9,773 nucleotides of DNA from Deltaproteobacteria bacterium (GTDB lineage: Bacteria > Desulfobacterota > GWC2-55-46). A program made the translations under genes and the position numbers. The stretch lies in the NCBI GenBank assembly GCA_016218095.1, contig JACREV010000255.1, positions 1-9,773 of the forward strand, given 5' to 3'. The notes beneath the pieces are model-generated. The model worked only from the letters and a program-made list of their open reading frames with translations, was not told the origin of the DNA and made no database searches. Shown one piece after another: positions 5,917 to 9,773 of this stretch. Position 1 is the stretch's first letter. Each line of letters starts with the position of its first letter.

Positions 5917-6597
5917 ATGTCAAAGAAAAATAGGTATTACAGCCGTTCTAAAATCGCAGAGGCCAAATTCAGGGCCGTTGTTCGCTGTTTTGCCCTCGAT
6001 CTTACGGCAACTGTTTGTGCCGAGCTGACTGGCCTTTCAGTAAGAACAACTAACTCGCTGTATCTGCGTTTTCGCTATCGCATCGCGGATGAACGTGAGA
6101 GAGCAAAGCTCCCGATTTCCGGTGTCGTGGAAGTCGATGAATCGTACTTCGGGCGACAGCGCGTTAAAGGCAAGCGCGGACGAGGCGCTTACGGTAAAAC
6201 AATCGTGTTTGGCATCCTGAAGCGTGATGACCATGTGTACACGGAAATCATCCCAAACTGCACCAGAGTCACGCTACGCAAGGCGATTGCGTGCAAACTC
6301 GGGACCCAAGCGATCATCCATTCGGACGGAATGAGCGGCTATGACGGTCTGGTGGACCTTGGTTATGCGCAGCATTATCGCGTCTATCATGGCAGAAACG
6401 AATTTGCTTGTGGTGAACGCCACATCAACGGCATCGAGAGCTTCTGGAGCTATGCCAAACGTCGCCTGGCGAAGTTTAACGGACTGCACAAACATACTTT
6501 CTATCTTCACCTGAAAGAAACAGAATTCCGTTTCAATAACAGACGCGATAACATGTATTTGGAGTTGTTAAAACTGTTCCGAAAATACCCTTTATAA
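5917..6597 (+). CDS. IS1595-family transposase (ISXO2-like DDE domain)
   Basis: The 226-residue transposase catalyses cut or copy of the surrounding element through a DDE active site. Asp74 lies in VEVDESYFGR, Asp137 in IHSDGMSGYDG, and Glu174 with Lys181 in NGIESFWSYAKRRL, giving the DDEK pattern seen in part of the IS1595 family. No N-terminal zinc-ribbon cysteine cluster is visible, in keeping with the shorter IS1016-like members. A helix-turn-helix-like segment (about 28-52, AELTGLSVRTTNSLY) probably binds the ends. The frame is intact and begins 29 bp inside the left inverted repeat. The ATG at 5917 has only a weak ribosome site (GGTAAG at 5903-5908). It is transcribed opposite to both neighbours, so it would not drive the methyltransferase gene. 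Confidence 0.94.
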   Translation: MSKKNRYYSRSKIAEAKFRAVVRCFALDLTATVCAELTGLSVRTTNSLYLRFRYRIADERERAKLPISGVVEVDESYFGRQRVKGKRGRGAYGKTIVFGILKRDDHVYTEIIPNCTRVTLRKAIACKLGTQAIIHSDGMSGYDGLVDLGYAQHYRVYHGRNEFACGERHINGIESFWSYAKRRLAKFNGLHKHTFYLHLKETEFRFNNRRDNMYLELLKLFRKYPL

Positions 6598-6602
6598 CCT
6601 TT

Positions 6603-6620
6603 GTTTGCTTCCTAAGACCC
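6603..6620 (-). repeat. Right terminal inverted repeat of the IS
   Basis: GTTTGCTTCCTAAGACCC is the exact reverse complement of the left end at 5870-5887. Confidence 0.93.
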
Positions 6621-6627
6621 TTTCTAA
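6621..6627. repeat. Target-site direct repeat, right copy
   Basis: TTTCTAA, identical to 5863-5869. Removing the IS and one copy restores a continuous palindrome. Confidence 0.8.
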
Positions 6628-6698
6628 AGGGGGACTAAGGGGGATTAAAACGGTTATCAGATAATCTCCCCAAACCCCTCTTTAGAAAAGAGGGGTTT
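6628..6698. repeat. Right half of split palindrome plus second hairpin; possible DUF1015 terminator
   Basis: After the split palindrome's right arm (6628-6646) comes a perfect 12-bp stem: AAACCCCTCTTT (6672-6683) and AAAGAGGGGTTT (6687-6698), with a 3-nt loop. Its core TTTAGAAAA is the reverse complement of the core TTTTCTAAA in the split copy, so the two look like inverted relatives of one repeat family. The second hairpin lies 13 bp past the DUF1015 stop and could end that transcript, but no U-tract follows beyond the stem's own TTT. Confidence 0.65.
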
Positions 6699-6710
6699 AA
6701 AAGTTTGCCG

Positions 6711-8066
6711 CTACGCCTCTGCCGCCGCCGTATTCGCTCCAAGGAGGTTGATAACGAGCCCCGAGAGGAGCTTCGGATAGAAGTATGTCGACTTCTGCGG
6801 CATGACGAGACCGGCTTCCGCGACGGTCTTTACCTGCTCTATCCTCGTGGGGTTGAGTAAGAAGACGAGCTGGTTTTCGTCCTTCTGCATGGCGGAAAGG
6901 GCCTCTTCGTAGCTCTTCACGTAGACGAGGTTCGTCTGTTTCTCCTGCGCCTCCTGCGTGATGCCGAGGATGCGGTTCAAGATAAGCGAGTGGAGGACCG
7001 TGACATCGAGGGACTTGAACTGCTCGGGGATTGACGTCCCGAATACCTTGTCCATTACCTCCTTTGATTTGAGGGTAAAGACATAATAGACGTCCTTCGC
7101 CCTTATGTGGAGGCCAAGGGCTATCCCCTTCTTTCCGGCCTCCTCGTGCCTCTTCAAGAACGCCGCCCTGACCGAGGGCTCGTTCGCTTTGGTGTAAGAG
7201 AACTCTTCTATGTCGAAGTGCTTGGCGCACTCGGCGAGGAAACCCGCGGGGTCTAAGGAAGGGAGGCTGTGTATGACCCTGTGGGTCGGCCATATCGTCA
7301 TGCCCTCGTCGTCCATGTTGGAAAAATACATCATCACATAGTTGTAGGGCTCGAGCCCGGTGGGGTTCGTCTCCTTCTCCCTCATCATGTTCCTGTAGTT
7401 GAGGGCGGTCTCGTACCTGTGGTGGCCGTCCGCGATAAAAAGGGGCTTGCCCTTCATGGCTTCGACCACCTTCTTGACCGTCTCGGGGTCGTTCACCCTC
7501 CAGAGGCGGTTCTCGATGCCGTCGTCGTCGGCGACGTCTATCAATGCCTGGCCCTTTGCCGCGGAGTCGAGCTCTCTGTTTATGGCGAGCGACGGCTCGG
7601 AGTAGAGCGAGAATATACAGCTCAAGTTCACATTGCAGGCCTGCATGAGTTTGAGTCTATCGGCCTTGGGGCCGGAGAGAGTCCGCTCGTGCGGGTGTAT
7701 GCCCTTGCCGAAGTCGACGAGCCTGGCGAGCGCTATAAAACCCTTCCGGGTCTGTTTTTTTCCGCTCTTTAATATATAAGTCTGCGTGTAGTAGTAGATG
7801 GCGGGCTTATCGTCCTTTGCAAGCGTCCCGTCGGCGAGCCATTTTTTGAGGTCCGCCGCGGCGCGGGAGTATCTGTCGTTGCCCCCGGTGTCCCCGTCCG
7901 CGCCCTTGCTCAAGATGAGCCTTATGATGTTCTGCGGGTGCCTCGCATATAAGTCGTCCTGCTTCTTCGGTGGGATGACGTCGTAAGGCGGGGCCATTAC
8001 CTTATTGAGGTCTCCGACCTTCTCCGCGTTATACAGCACTCCCTGAAAAGGCATTATGTCGGCCAT
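6711..8066 (-). CDS. DUF1015 family protein
   Basis: The 451-residue protein is a full-length DUF1015 (PF06245) member, about the usual size. Hallmarks are PFQGVLYN near the start, VMAPPYDVI (23-31), HPHERTLSGPKADRL (124-138), the strongly conserved ADGHHRYETALNYR (212-225) and the closing MPQKSTYFYPKLLSGLV (422-438). The biochemical function is not established. In Bacteroidetes and Firmicutes the family often sits beside serine-biosynthesis genes and is suspected of a link to serine metabolism, but no such neighbour is seen here. It is predicted cytoplasmic, with no signal or membrane segments. The ATG at 8066 is supported by GGGAG (8078-8074) with a 7-nt spacer. It appears to be transcribed alone, 379 bp downstream of recG. 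Confidence 0.93.
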   Translation of the reverse strand: MADIMPFQGVLYNAEKVGDLNKVMAPPYDVIPPKKQDDLYARHPQNIIRLILSKGADGDTGGNDRYSRAAADLKKWLADGTLAKDDKPAIYYYTQTYILKSGKKQTRKGFIALARLVDFGKGIHPHERTLSGPKADRLKLMQACNVNLSCIFSLYSEPSLAINRELDSAAKGQALIDVADDDGIENRLWRVNDPETVKKVVEAMKGKPLFIADGHHRYETALNYRNMMREKETNPTGLEPYNYVMMYFSNMDDEGMTIWPTHRVIHSLPSLDPAGFLAECAKHFDIEEFSYTKANEPSVRAAFLKRHEEAGKKGIALGLHIRAKDVYYVFTLKSKEVMDKVFGTSIPEQFKSLDVTVLHSLILNRILGITQEAQEKQTNLVYVKSYEEALSAMQKDENQLVFLLNPTRIEQVKTVAEAGLVMPQKSTYFYPKLLSGLVINLLGANTAAAEA

Positions 8067-8086
8067 ACATATACTCCCATCATTTT

Positions 8087-8092
8087 ATTGTA
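8087..8092 (-). promoter_or_regulatory. Weak candidate -10 box for the DUF1015 gene
   Basis: On the minus strand this reads TACAAT, five of six matches to the -10 consensus, about 20 bp before the ATG. No convincing -35 lies 17 bp upstream. An alternative farther up pairs TTGACT near 8143-8148 with TAAATT near 8119-8124 (18-bp spacer). Neither is strong. Confidence 0.25.
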
Positions 8093-8320
8093 TAGGATTA
8101 AGGCGATTAGAATTCATAAATTTACTATTTCCGCAGGGCGTAAGTCAATGGGAAAAGGGAGGGAGGGCAATATGCAGAATCTGATAAATGCTTTCACGAA
8201 AGAGATGCAAGTAGTTGATATAAAAAGGATTTCGCTAAACATTCCACACCCAACAAAAAAAATCCCGGGGCCTTCAAAGTTCAACCATCCTACTTTTAAT
8301 TCGCGCCTAAGCACTTAATT

Positions 8321-8444
8321 CAGGCTGCTCAAAAAGCTCCAGATGCGAGGCGTCAAGGAGCGAGGCACGAGGCGTACTGTAGTAAGGTACGCCGCAGTGA
8401 CGAACGACGAAGACAACAAAGCAGATGGACTTTTTGAGCGCCTG
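8321..8444. repeat. 124-bp imperfect palindromic intergenic repeat at the recG 3' end
   Basis: The outer arms are CAGGC-TGCTCAAAAAG (8321-8336) and CTTTTTGAGC-GCCTG (8430-8444), followed inward by CCAGATGC and GCAGATGG-like bases. The centre has a perfect 7-bp stem, GGCGTAC (8371-8377) with GTACGCC (8387-8393), around a 9-nt loop. The flanks between are only partly complementary. It resembles a dispersed element with GCTCAAAAAGCTCC-type ends known between genes of Desulfuromonas- and Geobacter-like bacteria; that resemblance is from memory. It ends 1 bp before the recG stop codon and probably works as a terminator or 3'-end stabiliser for recG. Confidence 0.75.
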
Positions 8445-8445
8445 C

Positions 8446-9773
8446 CTACCCTATCTCAGCAAGCTCAAGCCTCCCCTCCCATCGTGCCTTAAGAACCTCC
8501 TTTATCCGCCCTCCTTCGGGGCCACTGAGCGACGGGTCTTTCTCTAAAAACCGAAACGCCTCCTCGCGCGCGGTCTTAAGAAGATTAACATCCGTCAGCG
8601 CCTCGGACATCCGAAAGTCCGGCAGGCCCGACTGCCGCGTGCCGACAAAGTCACCGGGGCCCCGGATATTCAAGTCCTCCTCGGCTATCCGGAAGCCGTC
8701 GTTCGTCTCCTCCATCACCTTGAGCCGCTTGTATGTATCCTCGGACTTTGTCCACGCGGCGAGGAGCAAACAGACGGAGCGTTTCTCCCCCCTCCCAACC
8801 CTTCCCCTCAACTGATGGAGTTGCGCGAGCCCGAACCTCTCGGCGTGCTCTATGAGCATGACCGTCGCGTTAGGCACATCGACCCCGACCTCTATGACGG
8901 TAGTTGATACCAGTATATCGAGCCTCTTTTTCTTGAAGGCGTCCATGACCGACTCTTTTTCAGTCGCATCCATCCTGCCATGAAGAAGCCCCACCCTGTG
9001 GACCGGGAATATGTCCCTCTTGAGGTGCTCGCTCATGTTGGTCGCGTCCTTCAGGCTCAGCTCCTCGGACTCCTCCACAAGCGGGTAGACGATATAACAT
9101 TGAGAGCCTCCGGCAAGTTCCCGCCTTATTATATCGTAGGCCTCTCTCCTATCCTTTTCTCTTAATATCCGCGTTGCAACCGGTTTTCTTCCCGGCGGGA
9201 GCTCGTCGATTATCGACACATCGAGGTCGCCGAATACGGTCATCGATAGCGTCCTCGGTATCGGTGTCGCCGTCATAATGAGTATGTCCGGAGAGACCCC
9301 CTCGCCTGCCCGCCAGCCTTTCTTTTTCAAAACAGCCCTCTGGACCACACCAAAGCGGTGCTGTTCATCGATTACAGCGAGCCCGAGCCTTGCGAACTCG
9401 ACGTCTTTCTGGATGAGCGCGTGCGTGCCTACGACGAGGTCTACCCTGCCCTCTTTCACCGCAGAAAGTGATTCGCGCCTCTCGGCCTTTCCCATCCCGC
9501 CTTTAAGGAGCAATGCCCTGATCCCCAGCGCCTCAGCGTACCTGTGGATGTTCAAATAGTGCTGTTCGGCGAGTATCTCTGTAGGGGCCATTATCGCGGC
9601 CTGATAGCCGGCCTCCACCGCGGTCAGCGCGGCGACAAAGCTCACGACCGTTTTGCCAGAGCCGACGTCCCCCTGTATGAGCCTGTTCATCGGGTGGCGG
9701 GAGGCCATGTCGGCCTTTATCTCGCTTAAGACCTTCTCCTGCGCGCGTGTAAGGTTAAAAGGGATGAGCCCCC
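8446..9773 (-). CDS. recG: ATP-dependent DNA helicase RecG, N-terminus outside the window
   Basis: RecG is a superfamily 2 helicase that remodels stalled replication forks and Holliday junctions. The visible part is 441 codons, open to the window end. It has a Q-motif-like IPFNLTRAQ (visible residues 3-11), Walker A GDVGSGKT (34-41), APTEILAEQH (about 62-71), the DEQH box IDEQHRFG (134-141), TATPIPRTL (about 167-175), VSTTVIEVGVDVPNA (about 288-302) and motif VI QLRGRVGRG (320-328). The DEQH box and RFGLAQLHQLRGRVGRG are diagnostic for RecG. E. coli RecG has 693 residues, so roughly 250 N-terminal residues, including the fork-binding wedge domain, lie outside. The C-terminus is complete, with TAG at 8448-8446. 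Confidence 0.97.
   Translation of the reverse strand, partial: GLIPFNLTRAQEKVLSEIKADMASRHPMNRLIQGDVGSGKTVVSFVAALTAVEAGYQAAIMAPTEILAEQHYLNIHRYAEALGIRALLLKGGMGKAERRESLSAVKEGRVDLVVGTHALIQKDVEFARLGLAVIDEQHRFGVVQRAVLKKKGWRAGEGVSPDILIMTATPIPRTLSMTVFGDLDVSIIDELPPGRKPVATRILREKDRREAYDIIRRELAGGSQCYIVYPLVEESEELSLKDATNMSEHLKRDIFPVHRVGLLHGRMDATEKESVMDAFKKKRLDILVSTTVIEVGVDVPNATVMLIEHAERFGLAQLHQLRGRVGRGEKRSVCLLLAAWTKSEDTYKRLKVMEETNDGFRIAEEDLNIRGPGDFVGTRQSGLPDFRMSEALTDVNLLKTAREEAFRFLEKDPSLSGPEGGRIKEVLKARWEGRLELAEIG

Larger units (their letters stand above)
5870..6620 (+). mobile_element. IS1595-family insertion sequence (IS1016-like), complete
   Basis: The element is 751 bp and bounded by perfect 18-bp inverted repeats: GGGTCTTAGGAAGCAAAC at 5870-5887 and its reverse complement at 6603-6620. 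A direct repeat TTTCTAA flanks it at 5863-5869 and 6621-6627. IS1595-family elements normally make 8-bp target duplications, so 7 bp suggests one base change or an edge ambiguity. It carries one intact transposase. Size and the single-gene design fit the IS1016 subgroup. It lies in the loop of an older palindrome between DUF1015 and the methyltransferase gene. Intact ends and gene suggest recent insertion. Confidence 0.93.
8067..8445. other. Gene-poor region between recG and DUF1015
   Basis: The part nearest DUF1015 (8067-8150) is AT-rich and probably carries its promoter. The middle (about 8160-8320) has no recognisable gene; a 48-codon plus-strand frame at 8172-8318 has a good ribosome site but no known similarity. 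The rest (8321-8444) is a large imperfect palindrome. No tRNA or other RNA gene is evident. Confidence 0.65.

Noticed and set aside
6697..7772. Additional open frames on both strands over DUF1015
   Set aside because: All are shadows of the DUF1015 reading frame.
8262..8281. T8 tract after GGCCCCGGG on the minus strand as an intrinsic terminator
   Set aside because: CCCGGG is palindromic but leaves no loop, and no longer stem forms before the T tract.

Overview
The window looks like a chromosomal segment of a moderately GC-rich bacterium (about 57% G+C in a sampled stretch of host coding sequence). The ffh-rpsP-khpA-rimM-trmD order, a DUF721/DciA-type protein, DUF1015 and abundant GC-rich palindromic intergenic repeats fit an uncultured Desulfobacterota- or Nitrospirota-like lineage. 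That placement is inference; no rRNA or clear phylogenetic marker is present.

Layout. (1) 1-3177, minus strand: a translation and protein-targeting operon, read as ffh (signal recognition particle GTPase), rpsP (S16), khpA (KH-domain RNA chaperone), rimM (30S maturation) and trmD (tRNA m1G37 methyltransferase, cut by the window start). The genes are tightly spaced or overlapping, and a candidate -10 box lies before ffh. (2) 3178-3659: a 482-bp gene-free divergent region with promoter-like boxes and a cluster of GC-rich palindromes. (3) 3660-4426, plus strand: a small multi-pass membrane protein of unknown function followed after 2 bp by a DUF721/DciA-family protein. (4) About 4427-5171, plus strand: an AT-rich segment (about 35% G+C in a sample) with one trypsin-like serine peptidase gene that has a full catalytic triad and no signal peptide. 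It looks horizontally acquired. A 23-codon mini-ORF bridges it to DUF721 by ATGA overlaps at both ends. (5) 5168-5839, minus strand: a TrmN6-like SAM-dependent methyltransferase whose stop overlaps the peptidase stop and whose C-terminus looks short. (6) 5870-6620: a complete 751-bp IS1595-family element (IS1016-like size) with perfect 18-bp terminal inverted repeats, a 7-bp direct repeat and an intact 226-residue transposase. It sits inside the loop of an older palindromic repeat. (7) 6711-8066, minus strand: a DUF1015 protein. (8) 8067-8445: a gene-poor gap ending in a 124-bp imperfect palindrome. (9) 8446-9773, minus strand: the C-terminal two thirds of RecG helicase, cut by the window end.

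The host backbone is housekeeping: co-translational targeting, ribosome assembly, tRNA modification and DNA repair. The accessory part is 4427-6700, where an AT-rich peptidase gene and an insertion sequence flank the methyltransferase on either side. I found no rRNA, tRNA, CRISPR array or clear multi-gene novel system. The points most worth a second look are the peptidase insert with its junctions and the IS landing inside a palindrome.
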